This document shows positions 16,107 to 24,075 of a stretch of 38,719 nucleotides of DNA, one piece after another (within the stretch, counting starts at the first letter, position 1; each line of letters starts with the position of its first letter). The translations under genes and the position numbers were made by a program. The notes beneath the pieces were generated by a model, which saw only the letters and a program-made list of their open reading frames with translations, was not told the DNA's origin and did not search any database. The DNA comes from Novosphingobium sp. BW1. GTDB taxonomy: Bacteria > Pseudomonadota > Alphaproteobacteria > Sphingomonadales > Sphingomonadaceae. Where the stretch lies: assembly GCF_008107685.1 (NCBI RefSeq), contig NZ_VIRF01000050.1, positions 1 through 38,719 on the forward strand, given 5' to 3'.

Positions 16107-16416
16107 CGAACAGCGGTTGCGCGCTGCCCGGTTCCGTCGGAGCGCGGCGGGGCTCGCGTTCAGTTCGCTGGCGAGCCTTTGCTTTCCCTTCGCCCGAAAA
16201 GAACGCCGCGCCCCGTTTGCGCCACGCCTCCTTTCGTGCTGCGTCTGTGTTGCTGGCTGCATCGAGCAGAACGCCAGCCAATTCTTCGGGTGAGAGGGCA
16301 TCGGCGCCGGTCGCGGTGACCAGCTCACCAAGCTGGCTCACCTTGCGGCTCTTGAGTTGCTTCGCCCTGTCGCTCAGCGCCTTCAGCTCGGCATCGTAGT
16401 CCCTGGGTTTGCGCAT
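16087..16416 (-). CDS. traC: TraC-like relaxosome accessory protein
   Basis: A 109-aa protein: MRKPRDYDAELKALSDRAKQLKSRKVSQLGELV..., a charged coiled helix followed by VTATGADALSPEELAGVLLDAA and a basic KEAWRKRGAAFF stretch. It resembles the TraC/MobC-type accessory proteins encoded beside MOBQ relaxases; annotation pipelines also call this family TraD. The ATG at 16416 has AGGA about seven bases upstream. It is divergent from traA, with the candidate oriT in the 171 bases between them, so it probably binds there to assist nicking. Confidence 0.78.
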   Translation of the reverse strand: MRKPRDYDAELKALSDRAKQLKSRKVSQLGELVTATGADALSPEELAGVLLDAASNTDAARKEAWRKRGAAFFSGEGKAKARQRTEREPRRAPTEPGSAQPLFDGPGAA

Positions 16417-16484
16417 GGTCCGTCCTTTCGTTGAGGAAGTCGGACCATTGCGCTATCGGGAGTCTCAGCCCCCCTCAATAGCGT

Positions 16485-16502
16485 GAAATCCTCTGGGATT
16501 TC
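16485..16502. repeat. Hairpin in the traC-traA intergenic region
   Basis: GAAATCC (16485-16491), loop TCTG, GGATTTC (16496-16502): a perfect 7-bp inverted repeat about 30 bases from the candidate nic site. It is likely part of oriT or an operator for the divergent tra genes. Confidence 0.6.
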
Positions 16503-16530
16503 GTGTTCCCGAGTGCGATGAAATCGTTCG

Positions 16531-16558
16531 AGGGCGCGCTTATACGTCGTGCCGACGT
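16531..16558 (-). other. Candidate MOBQ-type oriT nic region
   Basis: The minus strand of 16531-16542 reads TAAGCGCGCCCT, one base different from the RSF1010-type nic core TAAGTGCGCCCT as I recall it. Next to it is a perfect inverted repeat, ACGTCG-TGC-CGACGT (16544-16558), as expected of MOBQ origins. It lies between divergent traC and traA, the position of oriT in pTi-type plasmids. The cut would fall in the minus-strand copy of this core. Confidence 0.72.
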
Positions 16559-16587
16559 GCGCTTTTGGGGGTAATTGGTAGGTCGTC

Positions 16588-19437
16588 ATGGCGATCTACC
16601 ACTTCTCGGCCAAAGTCATTTCCCGCGCCGCCGGATCGTCCGCCGTGGCCGCCGCCGCCTACCGCTCGGCCTCGCGGCTCCACGACCAGCGGTTAGAGCG
16701 CAGCCACGACTTCACCAACAAGGCGGGCGTCGTCCATTCCGAAGTCCTGCTCCCCGAGCACGCACCCGATGAATGGCATGACCGCGAGCGGCTGTGGAAC
16801 GACGTCGAGTCGGCCGAGAAGCGCAAGGACGCACAGCTCTCGCGCGAAGTCGAGTTCGCCATTCCGCGCGAGATGAAACAGGCCGATGGCATCGAACTGG
16901 CGCGCGACTTCGTGAAGCGCGAGTTCGTCGACCGGGGTATGGTCGCCGATCTCAATGTGCACTGGGACATGGGGCCCGATGGGCTCGCAAAGCCGCACGC
17001 CCATGTGATGCTGGGATTGCGCGAAGTCAGCGAAGAGGGTTTCGGCGCGAAGGTACGCGACTGGAACCGCACCGAACTGCTCACGCACTGGCGCGAGGCC
17101 TGGGCACAGCACGTCAACACCCGGCTGGCCGAACTCGATATCGACGCGCGCGTCGATCACCGCTCGCTGGAAGCGCAAGGCATCGAACTGGAGCCACAGA
17201 ACAAGATCGGCCCGGCCGCTTCGCGCATGGTCGACCAAGGGCTGGAAAGCGAACGCCTCGACGAGCATCACGCCATTGCAAGGGCCAACGGCGAGAAGCT
17301 GCTCGCGGCCCCGCACATCGCGCTCGACGCGATCACGCATCAGCAGTCGACGTTCACCAACCGTGACCTTGCCATGTTCGTCCACCGCCACAGCGAGGGT
17401 AAGGACCAGTTTGACCAGGTGATGGCCGTGGTGAAGGCCTCGCCCGAGCTGGTGAAGCTGGGCAAGGACGGGCGCGGCGAGGATCGCTTCACCTCGCGCG
17501 CCATGCTGGAGACCGAACAGCGGTTCGAACGGCAAACCATCCGGCTCGATGCTGAGCGCCACCACAGCGTGCCCGACCGGCATCGTGACCGCGCCCTCAC
17601 GCGCGCCGAGGCGCGCGGCATGGTGCTCTCCCCCGAGCAGCGCGGGGCCTTCGAGCATGTCACCGATGCGCGCGGGATCAGCAGTGTCATCGGCTATGCC
17701 GGCACCGGCAAGAGCGCGATGCTCGGTGTTGCGCGCGAGGCCTGGCACTCGGCGGGCTACTCGGTCCAAGGCGCAGCGCTCTCAGGGATCGCAGCCGAGA
17801 ACCTCGAACAGGGATCGGGCATTGCCAGCCGAACGCTCGCCAGTCTCGAACACCAGTGGGGCCAGGAACGCGAGTTGCTGACCAGCAAGTCCGTCCTTGT
17901 CATTGACGAGGCGGGCATGATCGGTACGCGTCAGATGGAGCGCGTGATGCGCGAAGCCGAAAAGCGCGGCGCCAAGGTTGTCCTCGTCGGCGATCCCGAG
18001 CAGCTTCAGGCAATCGAGGCGGGCGCTTCGTTCCGCAGTGTCGCCGAGCGGCACGGCGCAGTCGAGATCACCGCTATTCGCCGGCAATCCGAAGAATGGC
18101 AACACGAGGCGACGCGTCAGCTCGCTACCGGTCGCACCGGCGAAGCGCTCGCCGCGTACGAGAACGCAGGCCATGTCCATGCAACCGAGACGCGTGAGGA
18201 CGCGCGCGCCAATCTGATCGATCGCTGGGAGAGGGACCGACAAGCGCATCCTGATGCCAGCCGGATCATCCTCACGCACACCAACGACGAAGTGCGCGAA
18301 CTCAACGAGGCCGCGCGCAACCGCCTGCGGGTCGCGCAGATGCTCGGGCAGGACGTGGGGCTGACAGTCGAGCGCGGTGAGCGGACTTTTGCCTCGGGCG
18401 ACCGCGTCATGTTCCTCAAGAACGAGCGCAGCCTTGGCGTAAAGAACGGCACGCTGGGCACCGTCGAACACGTCAGTAACACGAGCATGCGCGTGCGCAC
18501 CGATGATGGGCGATCGGTCGCCTTCGACCTCAAGGACTATGCCCACGTCGATCACGGCTACGCGGCGACGATCCACAAGTCGCAGGGCATGACGGTCGAC
18601 CGGGTCCACGTGCTGGCAACGCCGGGGCTCGATCGGCATGCCTCGTATGTCGCGCTCTCACGCCACCGGACGCAGGTCGATTTGCATTACGGCAAGGACG
18701 ACTTCGCCGAACGCAGTCGGCTTGTCCGCGCGCTCAGCCGCGAGCGCGGCAAGGACATGGTCTCCGACTACACCCGCGCGCCTGAGCAGGCGCTCAAGCC
18801 CGAGCCAGCGCCGACACCGAAGAACGAACCCGAGGTTCGGCGCAATCCCTTCGCCGGGATGCGCTTCAAGGTGCAGCCGGAACCGGCCATTCAACAAGCC
18901 CAGCCACTCGACGCCGCCGTCGCGCGCTACGGGCGGGCGCTGCGCGACATTGACCGGATGCAGCGCCAGCGGCTCAATCCGATTATCAGCCAGGTGCACG
19001 CCCTCGATCGCGCGGCCAAAAGCCTCGATGCGCAGCGTCCGCACGCGGCAGAGGACATGTACGCCGCCATGAACAAGGACCCGTCGCTGATCGATGAGGC
19101 GGCCCAGGGCAAAAGCGCGCGAGCCATTCAGGCGATGCGCCTGGAGAGCGAGATCCGTGTCGCGGCCGATGAGCGAGCCGATCGCTTCATCGAAGAATGG
19201 CAGACCCGCACCCGCCAGTTCCTGCGCATGCAGAAGATGGGCGATCCCCTCGGCGCCGAACGCGCGGCGGAACGAATCGATTACCTGTCGAAGAGCTTTC
19301 ATCGCGATCCGGAACTGGAATCCCGGCTCCACAGGAGATCTTATGAGCTGGGCTTCAAGCCCCGCGAAGGCAGTACGCTGTCTCGGGACATGCAGGATTG
19401 GATCAGCCGCTCGCGCTCACGCGGGCTTGAGCGGTAG
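16588..19437 (+). CDS. traA: Ti-type conjugative relaxase/helicase TraA (MOBQ)
   Basis: This 949-aa bifunctional transfer enzyme nicks oriT and unwinds the strand. The N-terminal MobA/MobL relaxase domain has the catalytic Tyr candidate at Y25 (AAAAYRSASRL), the metal-binding His set H125, H137 and H139 (KPHAHVML), and acidic residues between them. A RecD/TraI-like helicase follows: Walker A GYAGTGKS (369-376), Walker B VLVIDEAG (436-443), then GDPEQLQA and the late helicase motif YAATIHKSQG...VALSRHR. The C-terminal 200 residues are helical and Ti-TraA-specific. It is slightly shorter than pTi TraA (about 1,100 aa). It starts at 16588, immediately right of oriT, and the next gene follows after nine bases. 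Confidence 0.95.
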   Translation: MAIYHFSAKVISRAAGSSAVAAAAYRSASRLHDQRLERSHDFTNKAGVVHSEVLLPEHAPDEWHDRERLWNDVESAEKRKDAQLSREVEFAIPREMKQADGIELARDFVKREFVDRGMVADLNVHWDMGPDGLAKPHAHVMLGLREVSEEGFGAKVRDWNRTELLTHWREAWAQHVNTRLAELDIDARVDHRSLEAQGIELEPQNKIGPAASRMVDQGLESERLDEHHAIARANGEKLLAAPHIALDAITHQQSTFTNRDLAMFVHRHSEGKDQFDQVMAVVKASPELVKLGKDGRGEDRFTSRAMLETEQRFERQTIRLDAERHHSVPDRHRDRALTRAEARGMVLSPEQRGAFEHVTDARGISSVIGYAGTGKSAMLGVAREAWHSAGYSVQGAALSGIAAENLEQGSGIASRTLASLEHQWGQERELLTSKSVLVIDEAGMIGTRQMERVMREAEKRGAKVVLVGDPEQLQAIEAGASFRSVAERHGAVEITAIRRQSEEWQHEATRQLATGRTGEALAAYENAGHVHATETREDARANLIDRWERDRQAHPDASRIILTHTNDEVRELNEAARNRLRVAQMLGQDVGLTVERGERTFASGDRVMFLKNERSLGVKNGTLGTVEHVSNTSMRVRTDDGRSVAFDLKDYAHVDHGYAATIHKSQGMTVDRVHVLATPGLDRHASYVALSRHRTQVDLHYGKDDFAERSRLVRALSRERGKDMVSDYTRAPEQALKPEPAPTPKNEPEVRRNPFAGMRFKVQPEPAIQQAQPLDAAVARYGRALRDIDRMQRQRLNPIISQVHALDRAAKSLDAQRPHAAEDMYAAMNKDPSLIDEAAQGKSARAIQAMRLESEIRVAADERADRFIEEWQTRTRQFLRMQKMGDPLGAERAAERIDYLSKSFHRDPELESRLHRRSYELGFKPREGSTLSRDMQDWISRSRSRGLER

Positions 19438-19446
19438 CCTTCGCGC

Positions 19447-20148
19447 ATGACTGAAACCAACCCACCTGAAGAGCTCGATGCTGCCGAGGCATTCGCGGCC
19501 ATGAACCGCCGTCTTGCAGGCATGTCGGCGGCCATTGATGGCTTTGCCGCGCGCTTCGATCATTTGCAGGAGCGCGACTACAGCGCGGATCTGGCCAAAA
19601 TCGATGGGCGGATTAATCAACTCGGGAAGGAAGTCCAATCCCTGAAAGGTCAGCCCGCAATGACCTTGACGCCCAAAAGTGTAAGCAGCCAGATCATAGC
19701 GGCTGCCCAAGAAGCGCGGCAGGCGGAGCAAATCGCCTGGACCCGGGCACGGCATGAATTGAACGTCGAGGCAAACTCGATCCGCGAAGTAGTCTATTCA
19801 GCTCGGGAGGCAGACAAACAGGACAAGTTGCTTCTCTACGTTTTGGGTGGTGGCTTCGTGATGGGCGCACTGCTGATGTTCTCTGCCCCAACTGTCGCCC
19901 TGGATATCGTACCGGACAGTTGGCACTGGCGCGAAAAGTCCGCTGTGGCGACCATGAAGCGCGATGGCTGGACTGCTGGCGAGCGCCTTATGCAGTTCTA
20001 CGATGAGGAGCGCTGGGAGGAAGTGGCTCACTTCCTGCGATTGCCGGACGAGGAGCGCGCAAAGTTCGCAGACTGCGCGACGAAGGCGGAGGAGACGCAG
20101 AGCAAGGCCACCTGCCCTATCCACATGAGTTTGACGGACGGCAGATAA
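19447..20148 (+). CDS. DUF6118-like membrane protein downstream of traA
   Basis: A 233-aa protein. Residues 1-70 are charged and helical (AEAFAAMNRRLAGMSAAIDGFAARF...), 85-125 continue as coiled helix, one membrane segment spans about 129-146 (LLLYVLGGGFVMGALLMF), and about 85 residues follow it with WHWREKSAVATMKRDGW and paired Cys near the end. This matches the DUF6118 family, which is commonly encoded right after traA in sphingomonad mobile elements. It is nine bases from traA and probably co-transcribed. A transfer-related role is inferred from this linkage; the function is not established. Confidence 0.75.
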   Translation: MTETNPPEELDAAEAFAAMNRRLAGMSAAIDGFAARFDHLQERDYSADLAKIDGRINQLGKEVQSLKGQPAMTLTPKSVSSQIIAAAQEARQAEQIAWTRARHELNVEANSIREVVYSAREADKQDKLLLYVLGGGFVMGALLMFSAPTVALDIVPDSWHWREKSAVATMKRDGWTAGERLMQFYDEERWEEVAHFLRLPDEERAKFADCATKAEETQSKATCPIHMSLTDGR

Positions 20149-20305
20149 GGGCGGGCCTTGGGACATTGTGCCCGGTCCGCTTTGGAGCGCCGAAGTGGCG
20201 AAAACGTACTCTGGAGGGGCGAGACCCTACAGTCCGTTGGCGCCGACATATCGGACATTCGATCGACTTAATATGTTCCTTGAAACCTGCCTTTCGTTCA
20301 CGATG

Positions 20306-20488
20306 AAAGGTATTAACGCCCATTCGACCCGCGTCGGCCTCAATCAGGATCGGTTCGTGGTGGGCGAGGATCTCGCCGGGATCATGAATGCGCTGCGCTG
20401 GAAGTCGCCACGTATGCCACGGGCGTACAACCGCGACCTGGCCGCTGAGGCCGGTGCTGTCGGTCGGCTCATGGGGAATATGGAATGA
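20306..20488 (+). pseudogene. C-terminal remnant of a tyrosine recombinase
   Basis: Only the last 60 or so residues of an integrase remain: KGINAHSTRVG contains the H-x-x-R motif in the XerD-type HSxRVG context, then LAGIMNALRWKSPRMPRAYNRDLAAEAGA, with Tyr in the nucleophile region. The upstream Arg/Lys catalytic residues and the whole N-terminal domain are missing; the open frame continues to 20168 but with unrelated sequence. It overlaps the start of the following nuclease-like gene by four bases. It probably marks the edge of an older inserted cargo block. Confidence 0.65.
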
Positions 20489-22032
20489 CGGGCAGGTGGA
20501 GGGCTGGCGAGACCGTAACTGGCGATGACGCTCGCAGGATAGTCGCGGACCAGATCGAACAGCACAGCGCCGGGTTACATGCTGCGCTTGCAAAGTTTGA
20601 TCGGCAGTCGGCCTTCTCCGCCTGGTTTGAGACGATCCGAGCCGTTGAGGAGCTCATTAATCTTCCACGTTTCGGTCTGAAAGAGCCTTGGCTCTGGGAA
20701 GCGCTCCTGGATTTGCCTCTCGACATGAGGCGTGAGCCACGCAGATTTCGCGTCCTGCACCACTACATCGTCTACCAGTTTGGGGAGGCATTCGCCAGCA
20801 GACTTACGAGCCTGCTTCTGCAGACGATGGCCGTCGGAATGGCATTTGCCTCACACAGGATTGAGTCGACCCGAGGCGCGTTTCAGTCAATCGGGTCGGC
20901 GATCGACTATTTCCAATCGCGACGCCGGCACCTGGTCTCGCTCCTCTACACCCTGCCGGGAGTGGCAAGCGGTCAGCAGTCAGTTCCCCAGATCGATACG
21001 CTAAACCAGTTTCTGCCCCTGGTTGAAATCAACGGTGCGACGCTTACAGGCCTCTATCAGAAAGCGATGCTGGCCGAGGTGTTTAAGGACTACACCTTGC
21101 AGTTCAGGGACAACGACTTCTGCGGATCTCATGAGTTTCCCATGCTCGACCGGATGCATCTCGAGCCCGAGAGAACGTCGATCATCGACATGCAACAGAT
21201 TGACCCGGCGACTGTCAAGGCGGCTAACCTCGAGCCTGTATCCTCAGCCCGCCTCTTCTCCGCGGCCGAGCTTCGGAACGATATCCGGCTTATGGAGACG
21301 GCCTACGCCGAGTTTGATCTCGCTGGGTCCGAATTCCGGTTTGCGGCCCTTTTCGCCCGCCACATCGCTGATCTCGCCGAGGATGACTATTGGGTCAGGT
21401 TCTCGCGGCGCAAGTTCGAGCGTATCGCGTCTGCGCTGCGCCTTCCGAAAACTCTCCGGCAGGCCCTGATCCATCGGCCGGGGAGCTATACCGAAAACAC
21501 CAACAGCTATGCGCCGCTGATCGAGATCGATGGACAACTGACAGGCACCGTCGCTCTGCTAAGCCGCTTCCTCTACTACTGGCGCAACGTCTGTCTGTAT
21601 AAAAACAGGCGTTATCAAATCAGGTCGGGGTACATCTTCGAAAAAGCGGTGTCGGAGGAGCTCGAGCAGCAGGGATTTTCCCTGACGCCAGTCAAGCGCA
21701 TCAACCACAAGGAGTTCGATGTCGTCACGATCCGGGAGGGCATCATTTTTAATATTCAGTGCAAAAACAACATGGTGGACGTCACCAAGCTCGAAGCTGA
21801 CGTTCGTCTGTTCGCCCGATACAACCGCGCCCGGTCGGCGAGCTACGAACGGGCGCTCCGGAAGGAAGTGAACCGCGAGAGCCTTCTCCTGAAAGAACTC
21901 GGCCTGGCACGGGTTGAGCATCTTGTGGTGAGCCGCTTTCCCGTCGCAACCGATAATCCCCGCGTCATCTCGTATAGTCGGATCGGAGACATCGGGCCGA
22001 TCGCGGCGGCGTTGGCACGCCACCAGATCTGA
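20485..22032 (+). CDS. Unknown protein with C-terminal PD-(D/E)XK-like nuclease site
   Basis: A 515-aa protein not assigned to a named family. Residues 1-370 are mainly helical with conserved-looking aromatic patches but no motif I know. Residues 380-430 look like a restriction-endonuclease fold: E386 in GYIFEKAVSEEL, D412 in NHKEFDVVT, and Q425-x-K427 in IFNIQCKNN, the order E...D...QxK of the fold. It heads a same-strand cluster with a GIY-YIG protein and a RES-domain protein, and begins within the remnant recombinase. GGGG at 20473-20476 can serve as ribosome binding site for ATG 20485. A DNA-cleaving defence effector is likely but inferred. Confidence 0.7.
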   Translation: MTGRWRAGETVTGDDARRIVADQIEQHSAGLHAALAKFDRQSAFSAWFETIRAVEELINLPRFGLKEPWLWEALLDLPLDMRREPRRFRVLHHYIVYQFGEAFASRLTSLLLQTMAVGMAFASHRIESTRGAFQSIGSAIDYFQSRRRHLVSLLYTLPGVASGQQSVPQIDTLNQFLPLVEINGATLTGLYQKAMLAEVFKDYTLQFRDNDFCGSHEFPMLDRMHLEPERTSIIDMQQIDPATVKAANLEPVSSARLFSAAELRNDIRLMETAYAEFDLAGSEFRFAALFARHIADLAEDDYWVRFSRRKFERIASALRLPKTLRQALIHRPGSYTENTNSYAPLIEIDGQLTGTVALLSRFLYYWRNVCLYKNRRYQIRSGYIFEKAVSEELEQQGFSLTPVKRINHKEFDVVTIREGIIFNIQCKNNMVDVTKLEADVRLFARYNRARSASYERALRKEVNRESLLLKELGLARVEHLVVSRFPVATDNPRVISYSRIGDIGPIAAALARHQI

Positions 22033-22165
22033 TCTCTCGGACACTCCAGGACCTGTAATCACGTCATGGCGCACGTGAGCGTTGAAGGCCGCGTTCTCAG
22101 AGTTACATTCGCTCCCAGCGGTGCCCTCCGAAACCTTGGTTGTGGCGCCATCCCAAGCTGGACCG

Positions 22166-22828
22166 ATGTTCGTGACCAAATGGACGAAGACGCTCGAAAA
22201 TGATCCGATCGCACAGGCGATCCTGACCCCCGCGCGCCTTTACCGCGCCGACGAGGTCGCAACGACTGCTCCGCGTAAGTCGGGCCTCTATGGCTGGTAC
22301 TTCGATGTGATCCCGGCCGGTATCGTTGCAGCTGACTGCCATCGGCAGGGGGCGTGGACGCTGCTCTACTGCGGCATCTCGCCGAAAAAGCCACCGACCA
22401 ACGGTCGCCCGCCGAGTCAGTCCCATGTCCACCAGCGCCTGCGGACCCATTTTGGCGGAAACGCTGCTGGCTCGACGCTGCGCCTCACCCTTGGCTGTCT
22501 GCTCGAAACTGAAATCGGCACGATCCTGCGGCGGGTTGGGACGACTGGTCGTCTCACCTTTACCAATCCTGGTGAACAGTTGCTCGACCGCTGGCTGCAT
22601 GCCCACGCGCGGGTCGTCTGGGTCGAGCATAAGACGCCCTGGGAAGCAGAACATGCTTTGCTGGCAAGCGGCCTACCGTTGCCTCTGAACATCGAGGGCA
22701 ATCCATGCGCAGCATTCACGGCGCCGCTGTCGGCGTTGCGCAGTGCCGCCAAGCGGCGGGCAGAGGGAATGCCTTTGATCGGTGACAGCGGTGGTCCCCG
22801 CCGCGCGCTGAAGCAGGTGCAGGGATGA
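22166..22828 (+). CDS. GIY-YIG nuclease-family protein
   Basis: This 220-aa protein has the GIY-YIG layout: GLYGWYF (40-46), YCGI (68-71), the catalytic-Arg helix SHVHQRLRTHFGG (about 86-98), STLRLTLG (103-110), and E160/E162 with the asparagine-containing end PLNIEGNP (173-180). The middle of the domain carries an insertion rich in Pro/Lys. The family cuts DNA using the Tyr, Arg and Glu. The ATG at 22166 is preferred to an upstream TTG at 22082. Its stop overlaps the RES gene start (ATGA at 22825-22828), so they are coupled. It could be nuclease effector or DNA-recognition partner of the cluster. Confidence 0.78.
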   Translation: MFVTKWTKTLENDPIAQAILTPARLYRADEVATTAPRKSGLYGWYFDVIPAGIVAADCHRQGAWTLLYCGISPKKPPTNGRPPSQSHVHQRLRTHFGGNAAGSTLRLTLGCLLETEIGTILRRVGTTGRLTFTNPGEQLLDRWLHAHARVVWVEHKTPWEAEHALLASGLPLPLNIEGNPCAAFTAPLSALRSAAKRRAEGMPLIGDSGGPRRALKQVQG

Positions 22829-24042
22829 GTAGTGATGTCTTCTGCTGCTACGCCTGCGTCGGCGACCCGTTTCTGAAGGCGAGGATCAGGGCTGAAGGGG
22901 GGATAGAGACCTGCGAGCAGTGCGGTAAAGATCGGGAATCCGTGTCCGAATTCGATCTTGGTCAATGGATCGAGGAGGTGCTGGAAGCGCATTTCGAGCC
23001 CGGCGACGGTGATGATATCCCCTCGATTATTGAACAAATTGCAGGGCTGCAGCCTGAGTTCGCGCAGCAAATCGCGGACGAGCTTGGTTCGCTTGCCGGG
23101 TATGTCGCGAGCGGTGGCGAAACCTTCTATGATTCCGATGAAGGCTATCTCGCCATCCAAAATCCGTCAGGCGCTCACGATCACCAGTGGGAGACCTTCA
23201 GCCAATCGGTGAGATCGCGGGCTCGTTTCTTCAACCGGGAGGCGGAGGAGTGGCTTGCCAAGATCTTCGGGCCCTTGTCGGAGGACAGGACGTGGCGCGA
23301 CGAGGCCGTCATCAAGACCTGCGATATCGGCACCGGCTTCTATCGCGCGCGTCATGTACCCACGGAAGCGAAAGCCTATGAAATCTTGCGTTCGCCGGCT
23401 GCGCAGCTTGGGCCCTTGCCGAACGGCGCGGGTTCGGCCGGGCGCATGAACGCCGCCGGGGTATCGGTCTTTTACGGTGCATTCGACGTCGAGACATGCG
23501 TGGCGGAGATCAGGCCGCCAGTAGGCTCGACTGTCGTCTCGGCGCGCTTTGAGCTCCAGCGTCCGCTGCAACTCCTCGACTTTGATCTACTCGAGATGGT
23601 GGTCGCAAAGGCCAGTCATTTCGATCCAGACTATGCGATGAAGATGGAGCGTGCGCTGTTCCTTCGCGCTTTTGGTAGGCGCATCGCGGAGCCGGTGATG
23701 CCGGGGGAAGAAGGGTTCGGCTATCTGGCGACCCAGATCGTTGCCGATTATCTGGCCCAGCGTGCCGATCCTCTGCTGGATGGGATGATCTATCGCTCGA
23801 CCCAGACCGGGAGCAAAGGCCGCAACGTTGTCCTCTTCAATCACGCTTCGCGTGTCATCGGCGACCCTAAGCCTGCCTCAAGTTTAGGACTTGCAGTGGT
23901 CGATACAAGGCCGGATACGCTGGCACTGGTATCTGATAGCATAGAAATCACCGATATCCGGGCGGTCTCATATGATCAGCCGCGTCGGTCGGTCGAGATC
24001 TGGGAGATCGAGCTCGAGGAGCGCGAGCATTGCCCCGATTGA
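22825..24042 (+). CDS. RES-domain toxin-like protein with HEPN/RES N-terminal domain
   Basis: A 405-aa protein in two parts. Residues 1-150 match the HEPN/RES N-terminal domain, with a zinc-like pair CYAC (8-11) and CEQC (30-33). Residues 160-400 are a RES domain: Arg in FYRARHVP (171-178), Tyr in VFYGAF (215-220), Glu in CVAEIR (225-230), and the late Ser in YRSTQTGSKGRNVVLFN. RES proteins degrade NAD+ by glycohydrolysis or phosphorolysis; most are toxins with a Xre/MbcA antitoxin. No such antitoxin is adjacent here, so control might come from the N-terminal domain or the coupled GIY-YIG protein. NAD+ depletion as a response to infection is inference. Confidence 0.82.
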   Translation: MSSDVFCCYACVGDPFLKARIRAEGGIETCEQCGKDRESVSEFDLGQWIEEVLEAHFEPGDGDDIPSIIEQIAGLQPEFAQQIADELGSLAGYVASGGETFYDSDEGYLAIQNPSGAHDHQWETFSQSVRSRARFFNREAEEWLAKIFGPLSEDRTWRDEAVIKTCDIGTGFYRARHVPTEAKAYEILRSPAAQLGPLPNGAGSAGRMNAAGVSVFYGAFDVETCVAEIRPPVGSTVVSARFELQRPLQLLDFDLLEMVVAKASHFDPDYAMKMERALFLRAFGRRIAEPVMPGEEGFGYLATQIVADYLAQRADPLLDGMIYRSTQTGSKGRNVVLFNHASRVIGDPKPASSLGLAVVDTRPDTLALVSDSIEITDIRAVSYDQPRRSVEIWEIELEEREHCPD

Positions 24043-24075
24043 AATCGCGGCAGTTAGCTTACAACGTAGTCTGCC

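Noticed and set aside
16383..16589. 68-codon minus-strand frame across the traC-traA spacer
   Set aside because: Overlaps the traC start and covers the candidate oriT; the better explanation is a non-coding transfer origin.
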